Source: Actinomycetota bacterium (lineage in GTDB: Bacteria; Actinomycetota; Acidimicrobiia; Acidimicrobiales; Ilumatobacteraceae). Taken from it: DNA of 44,534 nucleotides. A model generated the notes under the pieces. It ran no database searches and was not told where the DNA came from. It worked only from the letters and a program-made list of their open reading frames with translations. Shown one piece after another: positions 33,359 through 41,138 of this stretch. How positions within the stretch are numbered: the first letter of the stretch is position 1; each line of letters starts with the position of its first letter. Position numbers and translations under genes: made by a program. Where the stretch lies: contig JADWMG010000003.1 in the NCBI GenBank assembly GCA_015767405.1, forward strand, positions 1 to 44,534, in the 5' to 3' direction.

Positions 33359-35616
33359 CGAGTTCGAGGTGATGAGCGATGTGCGCACCCTGTGCATGAA
33401 CCGCTCACAGGCTTGAGTTCGAGCTCGAGGTGATGAGCGATGTGCGCACCCTGTGGGCTTGGGGTGCATTGCTCACAGTTGGTACGGGGCGGTTTTGTCG
33501 TGATCCGCGCCCGGTCGCCCGCAACAAGCCCGATCGAAGCTGCATCCGACGGCGAGAGGCGGAGAGCGCCCTGCTTGTCGTTCTTGCGCCAACCCGGATC
33601 GCGGAAGATCGTGTTCGCCGTCGAAGAGCGCCGTTCGCCAGCCGACAGAACGAGGGGAAAGGCATCGTTCGAAGTCACGGGCGACTCCTCGCTCGCCAGC
33701 GCATCCATCTCGGCCATCAACTCGGGGATGACCAGGTTGACACGGCCGTCCGGTGTGACCACGCGTCGCATGGTCTCGTCGTAGTCGTCCACCGAGAAGA
33801 CCACGCCGGACGGGTTCGCCAAGATCGCGTCGAACAGCGCCTCGCCAGCTGAGTCTCCACCTTCGCGAGATCCGTGGCCTGCTCGGCGAATCGATGCATC
33901 CCAGAAGTTCGCCGACGTTTGAGTCAAGCCCCAGATCGCCGCAGCGCCAGCGGCAGCCACCCCATCAGGAGTAGTCAGAGTAGGCCCGAGCGTCTCGTAC
34001 ATGATGATTGCGAGCAACCCTCCGAGTTCGGGCCGCGCTCCAATGAGGGTGAACAGCGCCGTCGCATATTCGGCACGTCCCTTCTCGGCGGCTTCGCGCA
34101 GCGACGCGAGATCAGCATCGCTGTAGGCGCCAAAGGCCCTGCACAACCGAGAGTGGATCTCGTACTCAGGCAGTGTGCCCGCCAATGGTTCGAAGATTGG
34201 CCGGCGGAGATGGAACACGTTTTCGGGAAACTCGAGATTGAAGAACGTGCACTCCCACTTCTCGAACTGCGAGGCAGCGGGGAGCACGTAGTCGGCGCAC
34301 CTCGCCGTTTCAGTAAACGCCACGTCGATGACCACAACCAGATCGAGGGCGGCGAGCGCTTCGCGCATCCGCTGACTGTCGGCGAGCGAGTGGACCGGAT
34401 TGCCCGACTCGATCAACATCGCCCGAAAGCGATCAGGGTGATCGCTGAGGATCTCATCGGGAATCACGTTGCACGGAACCAGACCAGTAACCAGCCGGTG
34501 TCCCGTCACGGGAGTACACGGGACAGATCCGTCAGGCCTCTCAGAGCCCGACCCACCCACCACCGACGCAATCGAGGTGTGAATGTTCATCCCACCGCGC
34601 ACACCGAAATTCCCGGTCAGCAGCACGACCAACTTCTCTAGATAGCTGTTGAGCGTCGAGTGCGGAGCCTGCTGAATCCCGAGATCTTCGAATATCGACA
34701 CGCCTCCGGTCGCGGACCCGATCACCCGAGCGACCTCACGAACCGTCGCCTGATCGACCCCAGCCTTCGCGCAGGAGGATGAAACGTCAACTCTCTCCAG
34801 GTGCTCTCGTAGATCGTCCAGCCCGTTTGCGTTGTCGCTCAGCCAACGGTCGGCGAGAAGTCCTTCCGCGACGAGCACCTTCAGCAACGCAACGAGCAGG
34901 TGGGCGTCGCCGCCGGGCACAGGGCGGAGGTGATAGTCGGCCAGGTCAGCTGACTCGGAGCGGCGCGGGTCGATGACGATCATCGTCCGTTCGGGATCCT
35001 TGGCGATCGCCTTCAGCACGCGGCGGGCCTGGGGAAAACCGTGCGACTGCCACGGGTTCTTTCCCCAGAACACCGCTACCTGGGCGTGTTCATAGTCGCC
35101 CGTCGTGTGGCAAGACGGCTTGCCGAAGAGTTTTCCATCAACCCAGAACTCACCGGTCTTCTCTTGAGCCAACGCGTTGGAGCTGTACTCGATGCCCAGA
35201 GCAGCACGGAATGAACCGCCATAACCGCCACCGAGATGATTGCCCTGTCCTCCACCGCCGTAGAAGAGGATCCGTTCGCCACCGTGTTCGTCGATTACAT
35301 CCTGGAAGCGAGCCGCGATCTCCGCGATCGCGGTGTCCCAATCGATCTCTTCGAACGTGCCGTCTTCACGGCGCCGGAGCGGCGACGTCAAACGGTGTGG
35401 GCCGTTCTGATAGTGGTTCAGCCGCAGGGCCTTTTCACAGGTGTAGCCAGCTGATCCAGGGTGCGACTTGTCGCCCCTGACGCGGACGATTTCGGAGCCA
35501 TCGATCTTGACCTCCACGCCACAGTTGATGGCACAGAGAATGCACGCCGACTTGCGCCACTCAGGATCGTTGCTCGCGGCGGATCCACCAGCGGGTTGGT
35601 CGGTCAAGTCAGTCAT
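33355..35616 (-). CDS. Molybdopterin oxidoreductase with truncated, repeat-encoded C-terminus
   Basis: About 753 aa in the BisC/formate dehydrogenase-like superfamily. The N-terminal [4Fe-4S] ligands are CILCAINC with a fourth Cys in YTCEKALR. Cofactor-binding landmarks FYGGGGQGNHLGGGYGG, VAVFWGKNPWQSHGF, MIVIDPRRSESADLADYHLRPVPGGDAHLL, ESGNPVHSLADS and YVLPAASQFEKWE are present. The C-terminal MopB domain starts normally (LVLSAGERRSS, RLSPSDAASIGLVAGDRARIT) but stops after about 45 residues. The remaining ~40 residues are translated family III repeats. About 80 residues expected of this domain are missing. The ATG at 35616 has AAGGGG upstream and is preferred to 35634. The enzyme's substrate is unknown; activity is doubtful. 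Confidence 0.88.
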   Translation of the reverse strand: MTDLTDQPAGGSAASNDPEWRKSACILCAINCGVEVKIDGSEIVRVRGDKSHPGSAGYTCEKALRLNHYQNGPHRLTSPLRRREDGTFEEIDWDTAIAEIAARFQDVIDEHGGERILFYGGGGQGNHLGGGYGGSFRAALGIEYSSNALAQEKTGEFWVDGKLFGKPSCHTTGDYEHAQVAVFWGKNPWQSHGFPQARRVLKAIAKDPERTMIVIDPRRSESADLADYHLRPVPGGDAHLLVALLKVLVAEGLLADRWLSDNANGLDDLREHLERVDVSSSCAKAGVDQATVREVARVIGSATGGVSIFEDLGIQQAPHSTLNSYLEKLVVLLTGNFGVRGGMNIHTSIASVVGGSGSERPDGSVPCTPVTGHRLVTGLVPCNVIPDEILSDHPDRFRAMLIESGNPVHSLADSQRMREALAALDLVVVIDVAFTETARCADYVLPAASQFEKWECTFFNLEFPENVFHLRRPIFEPLAGTLPEYEIHSRLCRAFGAYSDADLASLREAAEKGRAEYATALFTLIGARPELGGLLAIIMYETLGPTLTTPDGVAAAGAAAIWGLTQTSANFWDASIRRAGHGSREGGDSAGEALFDAILANPSGVVFSVDDYDETMRRVVTPDGRVNLVIPELMAEMDALASEESPVTSNDAFPLVLSAGERRSSTANTIFRDPGWRKNDKQGALRLSPSDAASIGLVAGDRARITTKPPRTNCEQCTPSPQGAHIAHHLELELKPVSGSCTGCAHRSSPRTR
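33373..33475. repeat. Family III hairpin pair (61-nt period)
   Basis: Copies lie at 33373-33407 (35 nt) and 33434-33475 (42 nt), starting 61 nt apart. The flank AGtTCGAGGTGATGAGCGATG is shared by both with one difference, so a 61-nt duplication is likely. On the minus strand they are read in frame as the last codons of the molybdopterin oxidoreductase. Confidence 0.85.
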
Positions 35617-35699
35617 CTGGGCCCCTTTTGCCATCAGCCGAACTGGATGGCTCGACCCAGAAGCTAACGCGCACCGATTCCAACGGCCAGAATGCAGCG

Positions 35700-36437
35700 G
35701 TGAGCGGAACCCAACTGGCGATCGTGCTGATCGCTGTCGTCATCGGCTCTGTGGTCAAATCGGTGACTGGCATGGGCCTGCCACTCATCGTGATTCCGAT
35801 CGCCTCGCTATTCGTCGACGTCAACGACGCCGTCGTCGTCATCGCATTACCGAATGTCCTGGCCAACGCTGTGCTCGGTGGACGCGAACGACACAGCGCC
35901 AGCGAAACACGCGACCTTCCGGTGCTCGCGATCGCGGGGATCATAGGCGCCATAGGTGGGACTCTGTTGTTCGTCAACCTGCCAGAGACCCCGCTCGTGA
36001 TCGCACTGATTGTCGCGATCATTTTCTACATCGTACTCTTCTTTGCCCACCCAGATCTTCGAACCACACCACAACAATCGAAACGTTGGGCGCCTCTCAT
36101 CGGTGGTGTCGGCGGAACCTTCCAAGGAGCGATCGGGATCTCCGGACCGATCATCGGATCATGGATCCACAGCTATCGACTGCCGCGCGGCGCACACATT
36201 CTGTCGGTCACGTTTCTGTTCTTCATCACAGGCTTGACCCAGCTCTTGGTCCTCATCGCCAACGGAGAACTCTCCGGTCGCCTGACAGCGACGTTGCTCG
36301 CCTGCATTCCCGTTCTGGGGTCGATCCCGCTCGGTACACGCCTCCGCGGCGTCGTCTCGAATCGCGGGTTCGACCTCGCCATCGTCGGCATGCTGAGCCT
36401 GTCGATCGTCGCGCTCACCGTGCGAACGTTCCTCTAG
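35700..36437 (+). CDS. TSUP (TauE/SafE) family membrane transporter
   Basis: A ~245-aa protein with about eight hydrophobic segments and the TSUP motifs VVIGSVVKSVTGMGLPLIVIP (first half) and GGVGGTFQGAIGISGPIIGSWI (second half). Relatives export sulfite or other small sulfur compounds, and some import C2 acids. It is divergent from the molybdopterin oxidoreductase gene and lies near a rhodanese gene, so a sulfur role is plausible. The GTG at 35700 is preferred, as an earlier TTG would overlap the divergent gene. Confidence 0.85.
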   Translation: MSGTQLAIVLIAVVIGSVVKSVTGMGLPLIVIPIASLFVDVNDAVVVIALPNVLANAVLGGRERHSASETRDLPVLAIAGIIGAIGGTLLFVNLPETPLVIALIVAIIFYIVLFFAHPDLRTTPQQSKRWAPLIGGVGGTFQGAIGISGPIIGSWIHSYRLPRGAHILSVTFLFFITGLTQLLVLIANGELSGRLTATLLACIPVLGSIPLGTRLRGVVSNRGFDLAIVGMLSLSIVALTVRTFL

Positions 36438-36457
36438 GAGTCGGGCCAGACCTCGGG

Positions 36458-36463
36458 TAGATT
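36458..36463 (+). promoter_or_regulatory. Candidate -10 element of the thiamine operon
   Basis: TAGATT (TANNNT type) lies so that transcription would begin at about 36470, just before the first helix of the TPP riboswitch. No convincing -35 element is visible upstream. Confidence 0.4.
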
Positions 36464-36473
36464 GGAAGGGTCC

Positions 36474-36562
36474 ATACGGGGAGCTCGCTGGCACGGCGGG
36501 CTGAGAGGGTGAGCGCCGTCACCGACCCGAGAACCTGATCCGGGTAATGCCGGCGGAGGAAA
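36474..36562 (+). promoter_or_regulatory. TPP riboswitch (THI element)
   Basis: The TPP aptamer is recognised by GGGGAGC at 36478, CTGAGAGG around 36501-36508, GACCC then GAACCTGATC at 36531-36540, and GGGTAATGCCGGCGG at 36542-36556. The Shine-Dalgarno GGAGG (36555-36559) is the end of the aptamer, so ligand binding should hide it and block translation. It is immediately followed by the ATG at 36566. Confidence 0.93.
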
Positions 36563-36565
36563 CGC

Positions 36566-37285
36566 ATGAATGAACGAGTTGTCATCATCACCGGAGCAGC
36601 ACCGCTCCCTCCCGACATCGTTGATCTGATTCCCGACGATGCAGTCCTGCTCGCCGTGGACGGCGGGCTCGATCACGCTCTCGCCGCCGGTCTCGAACCG
36701 TCAGGACTCATCGGAGACCTCGACTCCGTCACCGACGAGGGATTGACCTGGGCGGCACGAAATGCGACGATCACCCGCCACCCGACCGACAAAGAGCAGA
36801 CCGACACCGAACTCGCCCTCGCTCTGGCCGTCACGATGGATCCCGAACACCTCACACTGATCGGCGGCGGCGACCGGCTCGACCACACCGTCGCCGGCAT
36901 CGGTGCCCTCGGCGCCCTCGCACTCACCAGCATTCCGACACTGGACGCGTGGTGGGGCGGCCAACACATCAGCGTCGTCCATGGGCCCGGAAAGGCAACA
37001 CTGCGACTTCTCCCAGGCTCGACGATGTCGTTGTTGGCGATGCACGGCCCATGTACGAAGGTGACGCTGACCGGCACGCGCTGGGAGCTCGACGAGATCG
37101 ATCTCGATCCGGTTGTCGGGCTGGGAGTGAGCAATGAGGTGACCGTTAGTGGCGGTGAGGCGGACGAGGACAACGGCGGTGAGGTCGCCGAAGTCGAGGT
37201 CTTCCTTTCTGGTGGGATCCTCACGATCTTCGATCAGCCGGCCGTGGTCGATGCCGAGAGCGCCGACGAGGAGACCGGGTCGTGA
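36566..37285 (+). CDS. thiN: Thiamine pyrophosphokinase
   Basis: A 239-aa enzyme that transfers pyrophosphate from ATP to thiamine to give TPP. Motifs GDLDS (50-54), DKEQTDTE (75-82) and GGGDRLDH (100-107) are those of bacterial/eukaryotic-type TPK. A short acidic, glycine-rich stretch near residues 195-208 (SGGEADEDNGGEVAEV) interrupts the usual C-terminal beta barrel. It is the first gene under the TPP riboswitch; its stop overlaps the next start by four bases (GTGA), so an imported-vitamin salvage operon is clear. Confidence 0.92.
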   Translation: MNERVVIITGAAPLPPDIVDLIPDDAVLLAVDGGLDHALAAGLEPSGLIGDLDSVTDEGLTWAARNATITRHPTDKEQTDTELALALAVTMDPEHLTLIGGGDRLDHTVAGIGALGALALTSIPTLDAWWGGQHISVVHGPGKATLRLLPGSTMSLLAMHGPCTKVTLTGTRWELDEIDLDPVVGLGVSNEVTVSGGEADEDNGGEVAEVEVFLSGGILTIFDQPAVVDAESADEETGS

Positions 37286-38460
37286 GCAAGCAGTTCTCGC
37301 CCCCCACCGGTCGAGGCCTGGCCGGCAAGCACGGAGTTGCAGTCGCCGCGGCAGCCGCATTGGCCCTGACCGTCGCCGCCTGCAGTAGCGACAGCAACGA
37401 CGACAGCTCGACGGAACCAGCCGGCACGGTGGCCATCGCGAATCCACCCGTGCCTCCGACAGCCAGCAGTTCTCCGGAAGGTGAACGCTCGGTCACGCTC
37501 GTCGCCTATGACTCTTTCCCCGAGTCCGATACTTCGCTCAACGATGCGCTCAACCAGTTCACCGACGAAACCGGAATCGACGTCAACCTGCTGATTGCCG
37601 GCGACACAGGAACGATGCTTGCCAAGGCGTCGCTCACGGCCGGCAACCCCGAGGGTGACGTGATGTGGGGCATCGACAACACGTTCCTGTCGCGGGCCAT
37701 CAACGACGACATATTCGAGGCCTACGTCGCCTCGAACGCCGATGTTCTACCAGACGAACTCACGGTGCTCGCCCCGAACGGCGAGGCCACTCCTGTCGAT
37801 TTCGGCGACGTCTGCGTGAACTACGACATCGCCTGGTTCGGCGACCGTGAGCTCGCACCACCGAACACAATGCAAGACCTCACCGACCCCGCATACAAGG
37901 ACCAGTTCGTCGTGCAGAACCCGGCAACGTCTTCACCGGGACTCGCGTTCCTGCTGGCGACGATCGACGAATTCGGCGCCGACGGCTGGCAGGACTACTG
38001 GACTGCGCTGAAAGACAACGGCGTCGAAGTCGTCGACAGCTGGACGCAGGCCTACTACGAACGGTTCTCATGGGCCGGAGGTGGGCCAAAGCCGCTCGTA
38101 GTCAGCTACGGGTCAAGCCCACCCGCGGAGGTCGTGTTCGCTGACCCTCCTCGCGAGGACGCTCCCACCGGTGTCGTCGCGACGACGTGCTTCCGCCAGG
38201 TCGAATTTGCGGGAGTACTAAGGGGCACCGCTGCTCCCGCTGAAGCGCGCGAACTCATCGACTTTCTGATCGACAATCAATTCCAGTCAGAGCTGGCTCT
38301 GAACCTTTTCGTGTATCCCGCCAACGTCAACACGGAGCTCCCACAAGAGTTCCTGGACTTTGCCGTCGTACCTGCCGAGCCGCGCACACTCGACCCGGCA
38401 CTGATCGAATCCAACCGATCGGCCTGGATCGACGAGTGGACGGAGTTGGTACTCGGGTGA
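37282..38460 (+). CDS. thiB: Thiamine-type ABC transporter substrate-binding lipoprotein
   Basis: A 392-aa extracellular solute-binding protein. A basic, hydrophobic signal peptide ends in the lipobox TVAACSS (Cys about 34). A Ser/Asp/Pro linker follows, then the binding domain (SVTLVAYDSFPESDTSLNDALNQF, GDTGTMLAKA, PLVVSYGSSPPAEVVF, PANVNTELP). Its position behind a TPP riboswitch and thiamine pyrophosphokinase identifies thiamine as the likely ligand. It starts with GTG inside a GTGA overlap. Confidence 0.88.
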   Translation: MSKQFSPPTGRGLAGKHGVAVAAAAALALTVAACSSDSNDDSSTEPAGTVAIANPPVPPTASSSPEGERSVTLVAYDSFPESDTSLNDALNQFTDETGIDVNLLIAGDTGTMLAKASLTAGNPEGDVMWGIDNTFLSRAINDDIFEAYVASNADVLPDELTVLAPNGEATPVDFGDVCVNYDIAWFGDRELAPPNTMQDLTDPAYKDQFVVQNPATSSPGLAFLLATIDEFGADGWQDYWTALKDNGVEVVDSWTQAYYERFSWAGGGPKPLVVSYGSSPPAEVVFADPPREDAPTGVVATTCFRQVEFAGVLRGTAAPAEARELIDFLIDNQFQSELALNLFVYPANVNTELPQEFLDFAVVPAEPRTLDPALIESNRSAWIDEWTELVLG

Positions 38461-40076
38461 GTCAATCGCCCTCTCGGCAACCGAGGTGGCTGATCTTCTC
38501 GCTCGCGATCATTCCGATCATCGGACTCGGAGTCTTCTTTCTCTGGCCCTTCCTCACACTGCTCGCCGAAGCCGTCACCGGTGAGGCGATCACCAACACA
38601 CTGACGCGCCGGTCAACCTGGGAAATCGCCTGGTTCACACTGTGGCAGGCAACCGTCTCAACTGTCGGAACCATCATCATCGGGCTTACCCCCGCGTACG
38701 TTTTCGCCCGGTACAAATTTCATGGACGCGAACTACTGGTTGGACTACTCACGGCAATCTTCGTCCTCCCGACAGTTGTGATGGGCGCAGCGTTCCTCGC
38801 GCTGTTGCCGACCTCGCTCGATCGAACCATCTGGGCCGTGCTCGGCGCGCACGTCGTGTTCAACCTCGCAGTTGTCATTCGGGTTGTGGGCACAATGTGG
38901 GAGCACCTTCCAACCGACATGGAAGCCGCCGCGGCGACGCTCGGCGCGAACCGGTGGCGCGTGTTCACCGACATCTCGTTTCCCCTGATCCGGCCCGCCG
39001 TGACCGCTGCGGCGGCAATCGTGTTTCTGTTCACCTTCACCTCGTTCGGTGTGATCAGAGTTTTGGGTGCCACCGGAACTCGCACGATCGAAGTGGAGAT
39101 CTGGCGACGCACAACACAACTCGGTGAGATCAGCGAGGCCGCGGTCCTCGCACTCCTGCAACTCGGCATCCTGGCCCTAGTGGTGTTGTGGTCGACGTTT
39201 GCGCAGCGACGACATAGTCGAGCACTCCGGCTCGAACCTCTTTCTCCTCGACGAACACCGCGGACCAAGGGTGAGCGCCGCTTCGTGGCGATTGTGGTCG
39301 GATGCACGGCGATCGTTGCCTCTGTGCCCTTGATCGCACTCGCTGTCCGGTCATTCTCGACGCCCTCAGGTTGGTCGACGACTGCGTGGACCAACCTTGG
39401 GCAGACCGAGATACGACCGGGGATTCGGATCGGCATCGATCCAGTCAACGCCCTCGGGAACTCGCTGCGAATTGCTGTGTGGGCAACATTGATCGCGGTT
39501 GTCGTGGGCGGCGTTGCCGCGTTGGCGATCGCCGCGGCAGGCCGTTCAGGGCGCTTCCTCGATACGGGCCTGATGCTTCCGCTCGGTGCGTCCGCTGTGA
39601 CGATCGGATTCGGAATGCTGATCACCTTCGATGCGGATCCCTTCGACTGGCGAGCGTCGTGGTGGTTGGTCCCGGTGGGCCATGCACTGATCGCAGTGCC
39701 ATTTGTTGTTCGTACCGCATTGGGTCCGCTGCGAGCGGTTGATCCAGCGATGACCGAAGCTGCGGCCACGCTCGGAGCGGCACCGGCACGAGCCTGGCGC
39801 GAAGTTGTAGTGCCATATTTGTGGCGGCCGTTGGCTGTCGGAGCCGCGCTCGCGGCGGCGATTTCACTCGGTGAATTCGGCGCGACCAGCTTCTTGTCAC
39901 GATCTGGCGGTGAGACCTTGCCCATTGCGATCGAACAACTCCTCGGTCGAACGGGTTCGCTGCTCCAGGCGCAGGGCTACGTACTAGCGACGATGCTCGC
40001 ACTGACAACTGTGGTGCTCGTGGCGATCGTCGACCGCCTCCGCGACCCCGGCCAAAACGAAGCAGAGGGCTCGTGA
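38457..40076 (+). CDS. thiP: Thiamine-type ABC transporter permease (two-fold)
   Basis: A 539-aa permease made of two fused six-helix units. The coupling EAA loops are EAAATLGANRWRVFTDISFP and EAAATLGAAPARAWREVVVP. The fusion of two BPD_transp_1 units is the ThiP/FbpB layout. GTG at 38457 is used in a GTGA overlap with thiB; an earlier ATG would sit inside thiB. It should form the membrane channel with ThiQ. Confidence 0.9.
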   Translation: MSQSPSRQPRWLIFSLAIIPIIGLGVFFLWPFLTLLAEAVTGEAITNTLTRRSTWEIAWFTLWQATVSTVGTIIIGLTPAYVFARYKFHGRELLVGLLTAIFVLPTVVMGAAFLALLPTSLDRTIWAVLGAHVVFNLAVVIRVVGTMWEHLPTDMEAAAATLGANRWRVFTDISFPLIRPAVTAAAAIVFLFTFTSFGVIRVLGATGTRTIEVEIWRRTTQLGEISEAAVLALLQLGILALVVLWSTFAQRRHSRALRLEPLSPRRTPRTKGERRFVAIVVGCTAIVASVPLIALAVRSFSTPSGWSTTAWTNLGQTEIRPGIRIGIDPVNALGNSLRIAVWATLIAVVVGGVAALAIAAAGRSGRFLDTGLMLPLGASAVTIGFGMLITFDADPFDWRASWWLVPVGHALIAVPFVVRTALGPLRAVDPAMTEAAATLGAAPARAWREVVVPYLWRPLAVGAALAAAISLGEFGATSFLSRSGGETLPIAIEQLLGRTGSLLQAQGYVLATMLALTTVVLVAIVDRLRDPGQNEAEGS

Positions 40077-40708
40077 GCTCGCTCGACGTTCACCACATGA
40101 CTGTGTCGTTCGACGAGACGGTCGTGCTCGACGATGTGTCGTTGTCGCTCGCTCACGGAGAGACCGTGGCATTACTCGGCCCCTCTGGCAGCGGCAAGAG
40201 CACTTTGCTGCGCGCCGTTGCGGGCATCATCGCTCCCGATTCAGGAACGGTGGAAATCGACGGCATCGATGTGACTCACACGCCCACTTATCGCCGCGGT
40301 GTCGGAATGGTGTTCCAGGACAATCAGCTGTTTCCACATCGATCAACTCTCGACAATGTCGGATTCGGTCTCAAGATGGCGGGAATCGAACGCTCCGAAC
40401 GCAACGAGCGCTCCGCGCTCTGGCTCGAACGAGTCGGCCTGGCGGGATTCGCAGACCGGCGCGTGACCGACCTCTCAGGCGGTGAAGCCAAGCGAGTTGC
40501 ACTCGCTCGCACGCTCGTCGCCGAGCCGTCGATCGTTCTACTCGACGAGCCGTTGACCGGCCTCGACCGTGAGCTCCACGACCGTCTCGCAAATGAACTG
40601 GTCGGGATCCTGACGACCGCGGCAGCAACCACCCTGCTCGTCACGCACGACCCGGAGGAAGCTGCGCTCGTCGCCATCCGGTCAGTGCAACTCGAAGACC
40701 TCCGCTAA
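40073..40708 (+). CDS. thiQ: Thiamine-type ABC transporter ATPase
   Basis: A 211-aa ATPase with Walker A GPSGSGKST, Q-loop VFQDNQLF, signature LSGGEAKRVALAR, Walker B IVLLDEP and the switch His in LLVTHD. It energises the importer with ThiP. GTG start in a GTGA overlap. It ends 37 nt before a family III hairpin pair. Confidence 0.9.
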   Translation: MSSLDVHHMTVSFDETVVLDDVSLSLAHGETVALLGPSGSGKSTLLRAVAGIIAPDSGTVEIDGIDVTHTPTYRRGVGMVFQDNQLFPHRSTLDNVGFGLKMAGIERSERNERSALWLERVGLAGFADRRVTDLSGGEAKRVALARTLVAEPSIVLLDEPLTGLDRELHDRLANELVGILTTAAATTLLVTHDPEEAALVAIRSVQLEDLR

Positions 40709-40744
40709 CCCGGCCGCCGAGCGACCACGATCCAGAATTCAACA

Positions 40745-40841
40745 TGAGCGATGCAAGCAGCCTGTGCGTTCATTGCTCATCACGCTCGAAATTGCCTAAC
40801 TCCGATGAGCGATGTAGGCGACCGGTGCGCTCGATTGCTCA
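40745..40841. repeat. Family III hairpin pair (61-nt period)
   Basis: Copies lie at 40745-40779 (35 nt) and 40806-40841 (36 nt), again 61 nt apart from start to start. Both end in attgctca and begin tgagcgatg. Read on the plus strand they are free of stops and could extend the next gene upstream, though a start inside the repeat is unlikely. Confidence 0.83.
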
Positions 40842-40923
40842 CACCTCTCCTCCACTATGGGACATCACCCATGCAACAAGGCTGCGCCAGAGAGCTCGGC
40901 ACCTTCGAGAACTAGCGACAGCG

Positions 40924-41136
40924 ATGGAGACGTCACCGGTGATGAACCTCGACCACCACGCTGACGACGACACCTGGCGCGGCCGTAAACCCGCCCTGTG
41001 TCGAGCGATCCTCGCCGCCAATCAGCACCAGCTGCACGCCGCAGCAGAAGACCTTCGGTGGCAGGCGTACCTCTTCGAACAGCAAGCCCTCGAAATCGAG
41101 GTCATGATCCGACGCGGCATCGTGCTCGCCGGCTGA
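40924..41136 (+). CDS. Small helical protein of unknown function (70 aa)
   Basis: I do not recognise this gene. The ATG at 40924 (or 40942) gives a compact, mostly helical 70-aa product with TWRGRKPALCRAILAANQHQLHAAAEDLRW and an acidic N-terminus. An in-frame upstream start at 40744 would encode the hairpin repeats and is rejected. Its stop is two bases before the ATG of the large gene at 41139, so they are one operon. It may be a small partner of the downstream protein. Confidence 0.5.
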   Translation: METSPVMNLDHHADDDTWRGRKPALCRAILAANQHQLHAAAEDLRWQAYLFEQQALEIEVMIRRGIVLAG

Positions 41137-41138
41137 CC

